A stretch of 64,000 nucleotides of DNA from Isoetes taiwanensis (taxonomy: Eukaryota; Streptophyta; Lycopodiopsida; Isoetales; Isoetaceae). Numbering within the stretch: position 1 is the first letter of the stretch; every line of letters begins with the position of its first letter. The notes below the pieces were generated by a model. The model searched no databases. It saw nothing but the letters and a program-made list of their open reading frames with translations, and was not told where the DNA came from. Where the stretch lies: NCBI GenBank assembly GCA_021234155.1, contig JAJEKV010000004.1:4776109-4840108 (forward strand), written 5' to 3'. The position numbers and the translations under genes were made by a program. Positions 12,515 to 23,621 of the stretch are shown here, in pieces.

Positions 12515-13064
12515 AAAGCCAGGTGGAGCAGAGGTATACCCCACAAAGAAACATTCTAATCGATTTCCACAACTTCTTCAATTGCGGCCTTTTCTTGAAC
12601 CTCAGATTCACATTTGGGCTCCTTCAAAACTGGAGTAGTCTCTTTAACCGAATCTTGGGCTCAGCCTCAGATTTGACTTCGTTGGGCTCAGATTTGTACT
12701 ATGTAGCCTCTGCTTCTTTGGCTTTATTTTCTTCGATTTTGCATTCTCCATTCTATGATTCTTCTCCCTTGGCTTTTTTCATTGATTTGGATTTTCCTTC
12801 GGCAGATTTTCCTTTCTTTTTTGCAGTCTTTTGTTGCTTCTCGCTTGGGTTTTGGAAGGGCGAACTTGTTCGTCTTGATTGCAACTTTGATTCTTGCCTT
12901 CAAATCCAACATAACCCTTTTCTCATTCTCTTTCAAATCAGAAACCAGTAATTCTCTTGGCAAGAATCTTTTGCATCATCGGACTTGGGAAGATCAGCCT
13001 TTTTAGACACTTCCTTTCTGGCTTCTTCTGCAACAACCAGCTCCACTGGAGTTGTACCCTCCAT
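12515..13064 (-). pseudogene. Patellin-like first exon, truncated
   Basis: Patellins are plant Sec14-GOLD lipid-transfer proteins that act at membranes and the cell plate. The minus strand starts at ATG 13064 (MEGTTPVELVV) with an acidic/basic N-terminus. After one frame shift it reads LLVSDLKENEK and AIKTNKFALPKPK, the block before the CRAL-TRIO domain in patellins. It ends near 12530 at VSLWGIPLL, the motif that normally leads into the Sec14 domain. The rest of the gene is missing and an L1 fragment begins there. The family call rests on these three blocks in order; other Sec14-like proteins are possible. Confidence 0.55.
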
Positions 13065-13148
13065 AGCAGCCTACAGTTCTACATCAAATAAAAAACCAAG
13101 TCTGGACTATAAAAAACAATTGATCCGACCTAAAAGCTATAAGAGCGT

Positions 13149-13252
<104 letters not shown>

Positions 13253-13264
13253 CTTTTTTTTAGG

Positions 13265-15150
13265 GCTACCTATTTTATCTCCCATAAGTGAATTAAAATG
13301 GCCCATTTCACAACTGCTAATTTGGGCCATAATGTGAAGTATTATTTGGGATGGTCTCTTGGCCTTTATGCCATCCCCTTATCAATTGTTTTTGCTCTGC
13401 TTAGCTGGCAATCCTCAGATGCTTTGTAACCCCCCTCTGTTAGTTGATGTTAGTTGTCCATTGCCTGTATTGTGTTGCCTCATTTCACGTTCCTTTACTA
13501 GTTCTCTATTGCCTCGTTATATGGTTCCCCTTGCCAGTGCTTTGTAATACCTTTTTTGTAGTCATCAACTATTGTGCTCACACAAGCTATGTGTCCAGAC
13601 TTTCGAGTTTGTGTCCCCAAAAATCCCATTGCTGAATTGTCATATCATCCACAATTAGAAAGTTACAATGTATCTCTGAAATCTTAAAATTTGACATGGA
13701 TACTCGATGGTCCGTTAGATCTTGATCTAGAAAAATGGACGATTGACAAAAATAAGCCAGCTATACCTCTCTTATTCGGAACGTAGCATATTGGGCCTAA
13801 CCCCGAGTGCTTATCATCGATTTGACATGGATATCACATGTCGAATCACAAAATCCTTACGCCGTTACTGGCATTTTTCTATTCTGGCAAAGTCCATATG
13901 GCCTTCAATCATTTTGCGCCCATTTCTTCATGTTGATATGCTGTTTTGCACAGCCTGGACTCTCTACACAAGGGCGGATTTGTCCCCAGTTTTTGGCCTG
14001 AATGAATAGGCACACAAGTAGCATAGTCTCAAGTTGGGATAGCTGCCATCAGCTCCTCAGCTCAACCATCAGTTCTTCACCTCAACCTCTATACCTTCTT
14101 TAAGAAAATCTACCCTCAAATCTGGTCTTCTATGGTATGGAACCAAGCTACAGTCCAAGCAATAGCTCTAAGTTTAAACGATCAAGAAAAGAAAACAATA
14201 TTCATTCTTTTTATCCATACCCTCAAAAATAGTAGATTTTGACAATATCTAACCATTGATAACCTGCACATCTATATTCAACCCTACTGCATCATTGAAG
14301 GATCCTGACAAAGATGTTAGACTCTTCTATTCAAGCTATATAAAAATAACAAATAAAAAAAATACTTATTTTAATTTTTAGCACACGAGCCCAACCAAGC
14401 CTACAACCTTTCTTGGAATCCTAGCCTAGCCACGTAGCACCTCCAACTTAGCAAACACTGACGTGGCATTAACTTTCACCATTAGATCCTAAGTTTTAGA
14501 AATAAAGGGCTGGGGAAATTCAAAAATCCCAAAAAAAATATGAACGGAGATAGGAGGAGCCATAACCCGAGCTCGCAATCCACCTGTTAGGTTGCATTTC
14601 TTTCCAACAAGCATTGCCAACTCGTTTTTGGATGAGGTTGTGCTCAAGTTTTTTGGCCCAGACATAGCAAGCTTGATCCGTTTCTTGAACGTAGGTATTT
14701 TCCATGCCTTTACATGGCTACGGAGAGGCTAAGGCTAAGGCCTTTCTTCAAAGATAATGGCCTGGTGGTTTTACAAGACAAAAGCCTCCCCTTACTCAGA
14801 ATCAGAACACCAGTATCCTCTTCCATTATGGGTTTTTATTAACACCTTATTGGCTTGCTTCCTCCTTAAACTTCATTCTTTTGTTTCTTTTTCGGCTGCC
14901 AAGCCATTGCTAGCAGTGAAGAGAACATGGAAAGGGAGCCAGCATGAAAATTCTCAGAAGAAGACTTGCAGTTTAATTGTTCGTGACTGCCAATTGAGGA
15001 CTTCATATCATTGCCAAGCTCTTCTGAACATGCTTTGTGAATATTTATAATACTTTCATCCTTTCCAATGTCATATGTGTCGTGTATCTTTCACGGTCCT
15101 AACCTCATTTTTGGGTTCTTCAGCTCAATAGAAACATAAATTTCCTACAT
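13265..15150. other. No recognisable gene
   Basis: AT-rich sequence with only short unrelated frames. A frame at 14757-15050 encodes a short peptide with one hydrophobic stretch but has no family resemblance I can name. Confidence 0.45.
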
Positions 15151-15160
15151 TTAGGTCCCC

Positions 15161-15469
15161 CTATTGCCGATTCAAAATTCTGAAGTGCCTATTAACCCAT
15201 TCTATACCTCTCTTTGCAGCAGCATGCATCATAAGATCAGAGACCTTGTCTTTCAGCTCTCTTTCTGTCATTCCGACCCCAAAAATAGTCATTGATGGCC
15301 CAATATCCACTTTGTTGAATGCATGCAATATGGCTTCAAAATCAGCAAAGAAGGTGGATTTTGGCATATCCACCTTTAGAGACAGGTCACAGGCCTTGAT
15401 TAAAGCATACCTCAAGTCATCCTCGTCAACTCTAGCAATGCCCCTATCGTCTCTGAACCTGTTAACCAT
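15161..15469 (-). CDS. Unrecognised 102-residue reading frame
   Basis: The frame starts at ATG 15469 and has an ordinary, mixed-charge composition with a plausible helical C-terminal half (ERELKDKVSDLMMHAAAKRG). I do not recognise the family. It lies head to head with the hAT transposase remnant, so it may be a captured exon, part of a neighbouring element, or chance. No signal peptide or membrane segment is visible. Confidence 0.25.
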   Translation of the reverse strand: MVNRFRDDRGIARVDEDDLRYALIKACDLSLKVDMPKSTFFADFEAILHAFNKVDIGPSMTIFGVGMTERELKDKVSDLMMHAAAKRGIEWVNRHFRILNRQ

Positions 15470-15504
15470 TGCTGCCGGAATTAGCTTGGAACAGAAGCTT
15501 TAAA

Positions 15505-16975
15505 ATAGTGGAAAGACAGACGAAGCAACAGAGGGTTGATCATTGCTTAACATCAGAGCAACTGAAGAAGACGCAATTGAAGGTTGTAGAGGCATTTTTA
15601 TATGTCGGGTTGTCTCCACATGTTTTGGAGCACAAAGCAATGAAAGAAGTCTTCCAGGAAGTTGCCAGAGCAGGGCCGGCTTTTAGGTTACCTTCATACA
15701 AGCATGCCAACAATAAAATGGTTGATGAAATACATGGAAAAATAGTCGAGAGGATGGAGATGAAGTTGTATCGTGTTACTAAAGCCAGGCTGGCTTCACT
15801 AGTGACTGATGGTTGGAGCAATGTAAACAAGGACCATCTTATAAACTTCATGATCTTGTATCCAGGGGGTGAAGTATTTTTGAAAATCGTAGAAACCAAA
15901 ACTGACCAAGTGACAGGAGATTGGATTTTTTAGAAAACAAAAGTTGTGATAGAGAGTTTTGGACCGAAGAGAATATTTCAGGTTGTAATGGATAACGCGT
16001 CTAATTACAAGTTAGCAGGTGAATTATTGGAGTCTGAATTTCCAGGGTTGCACGCCACTAGCTGTCAATGCCATTGCCTGAACCTATTACTCAAGGATTG
16101 GTTCTCACAGCACACGTGGTTCAAAGATCCCATTCAGAAAGTGTGTCGCCTTGTAAAATTCATCACAAAAAGCCGGCAATTTATGCCATTTACAAGTCAT
16201 TGCATCAGAAGGCCCTAGCACTCATGAATCCTGGGCAAACGCGATTCGGTTCCAATTACATCTGTCTTGAAAGGGTGCTTAAGTGTCGTGATTGGATTAT
16301 CTCGACTTCAATCATACAGAGTTTTTTGAATGGGAAATGAGGCAGAAAGGGAAAAATGCTTCCAAACACCAACAACAAGCCGCTGCCCTTCGAGAAATGC
16401 TTGGGCGGGAGATGTTTTGGAAAGACATAAAGAATGTCGTGAGGTGCATGCAACCTGTTTGTCATGCCATCAAAACCCTTGATTCTTTGAAGGCAAGCAC
16501 TGGAAAGGTCTGGAGGTGTTGGCACTCAATTCAATCCTTCCTAGAACGTGAAGGCCTCAATGCGCCCTTTGACAATGCTAAGCGTGCAGCACTGCTCAAA
16601 GACTTCAATGAACGATGGAAGAAGTCGTACAATGATCTTCATGGCGCCGCACAAGCTTTAGACCCACACAACCACGATATGGACCATCATACAGATAAAT
16701 AAGTGATGGGTTCGTTGAAGAAGGTTGCAAAAATGTACTATCCTAACAGCTTGGACTACAAGCTTTTCATTGCCGAGTTAACCGAATACCAGAACTTGAG
16801 TGGAAGGTGGGCAGATGAAGAGCTTTATGACGCACTGGAGAGTCATAAGAAGGAACCAAATATGGAATCTTATGCATGGTGGCAAGCCCACGGGCAAGTT
16901 ACTAATACCTTGCAGGCAATTGCAATGACTATCCTCTCCTTGGTATCCTCCAATAGTGCAAGTGAGAGAGAATGA
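15505..16975 (+). pseudogene. hAT transposase with DUF659 and hAT dimerisation regions, broken
   Basis: hAT transposases cut and paste DNA using an RNase H-like DDE core. The frame contains LVTDGWSNVNKDHLINF (first catalytic Asp, DUF659), then VVMDNASNYKLAG (second Asp context) and CQCHCLNLLLKDW. Further on come KVCRLVKFITKS, FGSNYICLERVL and, near the end, the hATC signature SLVSSNSASERE. In-frame stops occur at about 15931 and 16700, and frame changes at about 16210 and 16300. The N-terminal BED zinc finger was not found and the frame starts inside the protein. I saw no terminal inverted repeats or 8-bp target duplication, so the element ends are undefined. Confidence 0.85.
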
Positions 16976-16993
16976 GTTATGCTCCACCTCTCA

Positions 16994-17062
16994 TTTAGAG
17001 CCTCTCTGTGTAGTGTAACCTAGTAAAAACACTAAGCTACATTAGCACAGAGAGTCTCTAAA
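16994..17062. repeat. Imperfect hairpin just after the hAT frame
   Basis: The left arm TTTAGAGCCTCTCTGTG and the right arm CACAGAGAGTCTCTAAA pair at 16 of 17 positions. Inside them TAGTGT pairs with ACACTA. It begins within 20 bp of the end of the hAT reading frame. Confidence 0.7.
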
Positions 17063-17494
17063 AGAGATCGAGAGCAAAGCTCGCTCTTTGTAAAGGAGGT
17101 AACAAGAATTCCAAGAAATCTACATTGTTTGCCGTGGACAATACAAGCCTGGTTAGTCGACAACCATCCCAAAGGGTGTGGAGAAGCTAAATCGCACTCC
17201 AGGCTCACTCCCTTTTCGATTTTCCTATTTGACTAATCTAAAGTGCCACCTAAAATGAGTGAGCAAACTCATCCTTGGGGACACTTTATATACATCAAAT
17301 AGGACAAACAAAAAAGACTAAGCCGAGTTGAAAGAGATGGCAGTTGATCCAAGGAGTTTCAGAGTGAAAGGTTCTAGAATACCTAATGTCTGCTTCGATG
17401 CTTCCTTGGACAATGGAGTTCTAAATAATACCAGACACCTTACTATCCATTCGCAAAATGATACGAGTCAAATTTTAATCTGTCTCATTATACG

Positions 17495-17716
17495 TCACTC
17501 GACATTATTTTCATTGGGCTCTGTTGGATCAAGCCAATCACCCTGCGGCCCTGGAGGTGGAGGTAGGAATTGGTTAATGTCTGGCACTATCTCTCCTTCG
17601 CGCGGCTCCTCCACTACCCTCCACAATTCCATCTCGCGATAACTCTCAAAAGTATGCATTTGCCCATCTCTCCTGCGAACGACTAATTGTGGCAAAGCTG
17701 GCATGCAACCTTGCAT
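17495..17716 (-). CDS. Unrecognised 73-residue proline-containing frame
   Basis: The frame starts at ATG 17716 and contains a charged middle and QFLPPPPGPQGDWLDP near its C-terminus. The residue use looks protein-like, but I recognise no family and no flanking exon. It sits between the hAT remnant and the purine tract. Confidence 0.2.
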   Translation of the reverse strand: MQGCMPALPQLVVRRRDGQMHTFESYREMELWRVVEEPREGEIVPDINQFLPPPPGPQGDWLDPTEPNENNVE

Positions 17717-17851
17717 ATCTTATATTATAATGTTATACCGTATTGAATGGATCAAGCCCTAATTTAAATGGCTGAGATCATCTGATTGAAATTGAAGGCC
17801 GAGATTTATAGCACAACTTCCCACTATCGTGATTAGTCATGATTTGGTCTC

Positions 17852-19235
17852 TTAAGGGAAAAGGAAAAGAAACGGGGAGGAAATGCAAGGGTAAAACGAA
17901 AAAAGAAAGGGAAAAAGGGCATGGGAAAAAGGGGAAGAGGAAAAGGACAAAGAAAGGGAAAAAGGGAAGGAAAAATGGCATGGGAAAATGAAAAAAGAAT
18001 AGAAATAGAGAGGGAGAATGGAAAGGGAAAAAGGGGAAGAAGGAAGGGGTGGGAAAAGGAGAAAAAAAGTAAGGGAAAAAGGTGGGAAGAAGGGAACGAA
18101 CAAAGCGCATGGAGAAAGGGAAAGGAAAAAAGAAAAAGGGAGATGGAAAGGGAAAAAGGGAATCTCGAAAAAAGCACGAAGAAAAGGGCAAAATGGAAGG
18201 GGGAAAGGGCATGGGAAAATAAAGAAGAGGGAAAGGGTGAAGAAAGAGAAAAAGAGAAGCGAAAAGAGACCATCAAAAAGAGGAAGGGAAAAGGTTAGAG
18301 AGAAAAGGTGAGGAAAGAGGAGAAGGGAAAAAGAAAATGGCATGGAAAAAGGGAAATCGAAAGGGGAAAAAAAAAAGAGGGGAAAAAGGAAGATAAAAAG
18401 GCATCGAGAAAAGGGAAAGAGGGAAAGGTGGGAAAAGGGAGGGGGAAAAGATGAACAGGAAAAGGGTGAGAAGAAGGGGACGAACAAAGAGCATAGGATG
18501 AGGGAAAAGGAAAGGAAAAAAGAAAAAGGGAGATGGAAATGGAAAAGGGGAACCTAGAAAAAAGGCACGAGGAAAAGGGCAAAAGAGCATGGAAAAAAAA
18601 AGGAAGGAAAAGGGAAAAAAGAGGAAAGGAAAGAAAGAAAATAAAAGGAAAAAGGAAGGAGGAAGGGAAAAAAAAATGGGAAAGAAGAGAAGGAAAAAGG
18701 GAAAATGGGAAAAGGAAAGGGTGGAAGGAAAAAAAAAAAGAGGGAAAATGGAAAGGGGGAAGATAAAAAAAAAAAAAAAAGGGGGAAAAAAAGAGGGAAA
18801 GGGAAAAGGAAAAAAGGAGGAAAAGGGAGGGGGAAAAGGAAAAGGGTGGAGAGCAAGGAATGAAAAAAAAAAGGAAGAGATGAAGGGGAAAAGGGCATGA
18901 GAAAAAAGGGAAGAGGGAAAGGGTGAGGAAAGGGAAAAAAAAAAGGGAAAAAGAGCATGGAAAAGGGAAAAAAAGGGAGAAAAGGGAAAAGTGGAAGAGG
19001 GAAAAGGCAGGAGGAGGATGGAAAAAAAAAAAGAAAAGGGGCACACGATGGAGAAAAATGGAAAAATAGGAAAGGGAAAGGGAAGGGAGGGAGAAGGGGG
19101 CTAAAAAAAAGAAAAAGGGGAGAAGGGAAAAAGATAACGTGTGAGAAAAATAAGGAAAAAGGGAAAAGGAAAGTGTGTAGGATAATGAGGAAAAAGTACA
19201 CGGGATAGAGCAAAAAGCAAAGGAAAAGGAAATGG
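17852..19235. repeat. 1.4-kb near-homopurine tract with a higher-order repeat
   Basis: The plus strand is almost entirely A and G, mostly GGGAAAAAGG-type blocks, with isolated GCATGG or ACGAAC interruptions. A block with GACGAACAAAG..GCAT, GGAGATGGAAA and AAAAGGGCA occurs near 18090-18215 and again near 18475-18600, an offset of about 385 bp, so large units were duplicated. Long frames across it are Phe/Pro/Ser or Lys/Gly/Glu low-complexity artefacts. Confidence 0.9.
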
Positions 19236-19377
19236 TATTAAATGCACAAAAACCTTTTATACCTCAACAATACTGGGCTTGGTTTCTATTATATGATTTA
19301 TGAAAAGAAATCTGGGCTGAATAGGTTTCCGTCCACACAGGCTCCCAACTTATGCCCAGCAACGTTGGGCACTATTA

Positions 19378-20805
19378 CTAGTTTAATATGGCATATTGCA
19401 ATTCAGAAAAAATCCATCCGTCTTGCATTGGACAGAAGCGGCTTTGCAACATCCAATCAAGAACACATCGCAGAGTGTACCAGCCCACCTGTGTCAAGTT
19501 GTCTGCACACCACACGCAATGTCTATAATCAGCAGCCTTTAGCTCTTCCCACTGGCTCTCATACAAGTACTCGCAAGGGAAGTATATAATTGACTGCTCT
19601 GAAATCACTCTAAAAGGGTCAGAGTCCAACGATCTTGTTAGGTCGCGCAATGATCGTTGTTTTTCCTGAGGACCGTTGCCTCTCTGTTCAATGCCGCTAG
19701 CTGCCATTTAGCGTCCTCTAATTCGGCTGCCATCTTCTCATACCCATCGGCACAGTCCTTTAAGCGAATATTCTCTTCAGAAAGGGTTAGGTTCCGACTT
19801 CTCTCATTCTCCAATTGGGCCCAAATGTATACAAGCTCATTCATGGCTCCAGCCACGGCTATCCCTGCCACTTCCAAAAGTCGGATAGCGTCAGCAACCA
19901 GGTATGTAATGGTGATAGGCTCACCATGCGCCCCACTCTCGCCATCTTCCGATAGCTTAACCCTCTTGGTGCTGCCACTACCGCTTCCTTGCCTCCATTT
20001 TCTACTCCCATAATTTACAAGCACTTCCTTCACAAGCTCATAGTATACTTGCTGTGCAAAACTCTTACTGAACTCACTATTGTAGGGTAGGTGTCGCGGC
20101 TACCCCTGCCACTTCCAAAAGTCGGATAGCGTCAGTAACCAGGTATGTAATGGTGATGGGCTCACCATGCGCCCCACTCTCGCCATCTTCCGATAGCTTA
20201 ACACTCTTGGTGCTGTCACTATCGCTTCCTTGCCTCCATTTTCTACTCCCATAATTTATAGGCACTTCATTCACAAGCTCATAGTATACTTGCTGCGCAA
20301 AACTCTTACTGAACTCACTATTGTGGAGTAGGTGTCCCTTCACTTGGACATGTCGCTCCACTGCTTTTGCTCGCACCACAGCAATCTTGCACTCATGAGC
20401 TTTGTACTTAGCCCTCTTATTGGGCCAATCCCTTTCAAACTCATTCTTGCCCAAATTTATTAGCACATCCTCGTAGTCTGCTCCATGCGAACAATAGCCT
20501 GGCCCTGTCTCACCAGCTATGTTATGCACCTCTGTGATGGTGCAGTTTTCTCTCTTAGATACGTCTTCCATAGCACGCAGCCTTCGTAACTCAGCCGTGC
20601 GATACTCATTCGCTTTTGCATGTGCTGCTGCTCTCTCCACTTGCCGAGCAGCTGACAATTCAAGCATGTTCTCCATGCTTTGCAAGAAAGGAGAGGGAGT
20701 CCTCAAATGTGAAGGTACTGAAAAATCATGTGGAGCCGAAGGCATTCCCTACTGCTATGATGTGTCCACGTTGGGAGGAGATTGGTCATGTTGTTCATGA
20801 GACAT
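19378..20805 (-). pseudogene. Broken reading frame for a charged, helical protein of unknown family
   Basis: An ATG at 20805 (MSHEQHDQSPPNVDTS) is followed by two TAG codons within 60 bp. The open frame from 20745 continues with an Ala/Glu/Arg-rich helical stretch (LSAARQVERAAAHAKANEY, ELRRLRAMEDVSKRE), GPGYCSHGADYEDVLINLGK and NYGSRKWRQGS. A 241-bp tandem duplication at 19857-20338 then breaks the frame. After it come a second helical region (AQLENERSRNLTLSEENIRL) and, in another frame, a C-terminal part with several Trp and Cys residues. The composition suggests a coiled coil before the duplication and a folded C-terminal domain. No family recognised. It follows the kinase-like frame on the same strand after about 130 bp. 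Confidence 0.5.
19857..20338. repeat. 241-bp tandem duplication inside a reading frame
   Basis: Two adjacent copies, nearly identical, offset by 241 bp (for example CTTCCAAAAGTCGGATAGCG at 19871 and 20112). Because 241 is not a multiple of three, the second copy shifts the minus-strand frame. Confidence 0.9.
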
Positions 20806-20937
20806 AATTATGGTGCTGACTTGTAAAGGTATACTTTGACTTCTTTACAATTTTCGTTAGCGGCGACATATAAAAAAAGCACACAATAAATAACACAACA
20901 CACGAAAAGAAGAGCTATATACATGGATAATAATTTC

Positions 20938-22780
20938 TCAAATAGTGTCAAACAAGCGTTTAATGAATTTCTTTTGAATATTATATACAAGAATGTTTGA
21001 ATGTAAATTTAGGTGTCGTGTGAATAACAAAATATGCACGCTAAACGTGACTATGACCAGCTTGTCTACTGCGTCGTCTCCATCGTGGCCAAGTTGAAGA
21101 ATCCAATCTGATTCCGATTGTGGCCTCGTGCACGGAATTGGAGAGCAATGAAAACTGCTCTGCATGGTGTCAAGTAGCTGGGCCAGATCAAATTTTCGTG
21201 TTTTGTCTCTCATTGGCGACTCAACGCAATGCTTCAAGTGGTCGCACATTCTCCGATGCTTGCCTTGCTGCTCCAGGCTTCCTATCGACTCCATGTAGGA
21301 GTGTTTACTAGCAAAATCAGCCAAGTAATGGACAATGTACGCTGCCCCGTGCAAGTCAAAGTTAACCCTTGCAGCCACTGTCTTTGAGCCATTACCAAAA
21401 TAAAGATCATCGTGCATATATGGATGCCTAGCCTTTTCCATCTCAATTCTTTTCTTACCCTCACCATCCAAACCCTTGTAACGCCATTGCTTTACCTCCA
21501 CTATCTCGCCCATCAACCTAGATTCACCCCAATCACAAATGCCAATATATACAGCCTGAGTTTCAATGCATCCCTTCTCCTTTCCATACTCAAAATGGAG
21601 CAATATATTGCCCCAATGCAAGTCCATATGCAAATACCTTTCTTGATAAAGTTTTCGAAGGCCGCTGCTGAATGACATTGCCAAGTCCCCAACCCTAGAG
21701 GCAACAAATAATTCTTTCCTTCTGCGCTCCTCAAGGCGCATCAAGTCCGTCTCAACTCTAGGGACAGCTCCTAACTTCTTAAATGCAAGCTCTGCAAAAG
21801 CATTGCACCCATGACTTGTAAAGAAGGTTGTCAACGAACCTCCATTCCAAAACGGAAAAATTAAGCCTTGTCTTTCTAAGCCAGTTGTGTTACCAATGCA
21901 ACATATTATACACCCATGCCTAACTTGCATCCCAGACTCCCTCATATTCTTCAACATAGCTTCCACTAATTTATTGGGATCTGTACCTGGCTGAAAATTA
22001 TTGTTTTGAAATTTTACACAATATGGTTCATCCTTAATAAAACTAGACCCTAAAATATTGCATTTATGCACTGTGCCATATGAACCAGAACCAATTCATT
22101 GTCTGTTTGTTATCTGCGATGAATCTACTTTGGCAAACCAAGTTGTCTTAGCATCTGCTCTTCTACGAGCTTCCCACTCTCTATCTGTCTCACCAGGACA
22201 TTTGGCTCTTATTGTTTGCGAACACTTTCTTAACAAGATGAGGGGGTTGGTGAGCTTCTTTCTTCAACTTCCTATTGCTCCAGGCCGCATTCCACGTGAT
22301 GGCTTTTTCTTTCAACTCTAGCCTCAAGTGATGACTATTCAAATTTGCAACTTCCGTGATCATATTCCCAGTAGTGCGGCTAATATTGCCCACTATCCAT
22401 GTATACCTCTCTTGCTCACTCTTTTCAGGCTCTAGAGCTATCATTCGAGGCTTAAAAGCCCTCTCGGCATCTTTAACAAGCCCGGCATGGTAGTCTAGCC
22501 GCCCTTCCTCGTTGTTGGTAATCAATTCCAAATCCTGAGCTGAGGCATTGCACAGCCGATTACACAACCAGTTCATGAATTTTGGTCTCAAAGCAAACCA
22601 TGCTTGTTGTGGTCTACTTCTTTTTCTACACGGCGGTGCTGCGGAAGATGACTCAGGTTGTAGCTCTATTTGAGACACCAATGCCTCTACTAGTTGCGAC
22701 TCTATTTGTTGCGGCTCTATCTGAGACACTAATGCCTCTGCTGGTTGGGAGTTAACTTCTGCTCTCTCTTCTGAAGTCAT
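20938..22780 (-). pseudogene. Kinase-like gene of unknown family, one frameshift and one TGA
   Basis: The N-terminal frame (22780-22190) has a Glu/Gln-rich start with two near-copies of EALVSQIE, then a basic stretch (CRKRSRP) and a helical region. A one-base shift near 22200 leads into a frame that reaches a glycine-rich loop, IGSGSYGTVHKC (about 22095-22060), directly preceded by TGA at 22096-22098. A probable ATP-binding Lys follows in YCVKF. The catalytic loop is HMDLHWGNILL and the metal-binding motif is CDWGES, replacing the usual HRDLKxxN and DFG. Order and spacing fit a divergent protein kinase fold of about 300 residues. The DLH..N and DWG variants fit atypical or aminoglycoside-like kinases more than receptor kinases. 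No membrane segment seen. Family unknown to me. Confidence 0.6.
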
Positions 22781-23605
22781 ACTGCTTGTTTAAGGGATTG
22801 TCTAGCTATCTAGCAAAATGCAACTCCACGACAGTACGCAAATGACAGTAGCAACACCTACAGGTCAAGCAAAAATAAAACCTTCAATTTAGTGCTTAGC
22901 AAGAGCGTAAATCAACTCACTTTAACTAAAACACAACGCTAAGTTTTAAGCCACTACGTTAAGACCCTAACATCCTATCCTACTACTACTAAATGAATTT
23001 TAATTGGTTGATATCTACGTACATGCAAGGCCAAGAAGAGGAGGGGGAACACATGAAATGACCAAAACACGATTTATGATCTATAGCCCAGCTACTGAAA
23101 ACATGCTCCCACTTGGAGGCTAGCAAGTTTAAAATGCATTGCACTTGACTCAGGTCGCGCTTTTTCACAAGACAAGACCAATCGAATACTTACTAAAACA
23201 CACGCCAATCCCTATATTGGTGTTGGACTTTCATCAACAACACCATCAGAACTAGGGTATGAATTAGTAAGACATAGATTTTCGTCGTCTATGGATTACC
23301 CGGATCAATGCAGCAGCCCGAAACAATGGAATTTCTTATACTAAATCATGTGGCTCGTCCATGGCAACTAACTCAGCTTCTAGAATCGTGATCTAGCCGC
23401 ACGCCATATTCTTTCTTCAGGGGGGCGAACATTATCATAATATAGTGACGTTACTGAATCGGGATTTTCTGTTGTACTTGACTATGGTTTTAAGAGGGGA
23501 TTTTACTAATAAGTACCACGGAAACGGAAATAGAAAGATCATCATATTTAATAAAAGATCTAGCAGTAGACTCTTGTGTTTCTTTAATACAAATATCTAT
23601 GAGGT
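22781..23605. other. Upstream flank of the kinase-like gene, no gene seen
   Basis: AT-rich sequence without supported reading frames. It may contain the kinase-like gene's promoter; no convincing TATA element stands out. Confidence 0.4.
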
Positions 23606-23621
23606 ATTTGTATAAAGAGGA

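Noticed and set aside
17778-19213. Several long Phe/Ser/Pro-rich or Lys/Gly/Glu-rich reading frames
   Set aside because: They are produced by the purine tract itself; composition is low complexity and frames overlap on both strands.
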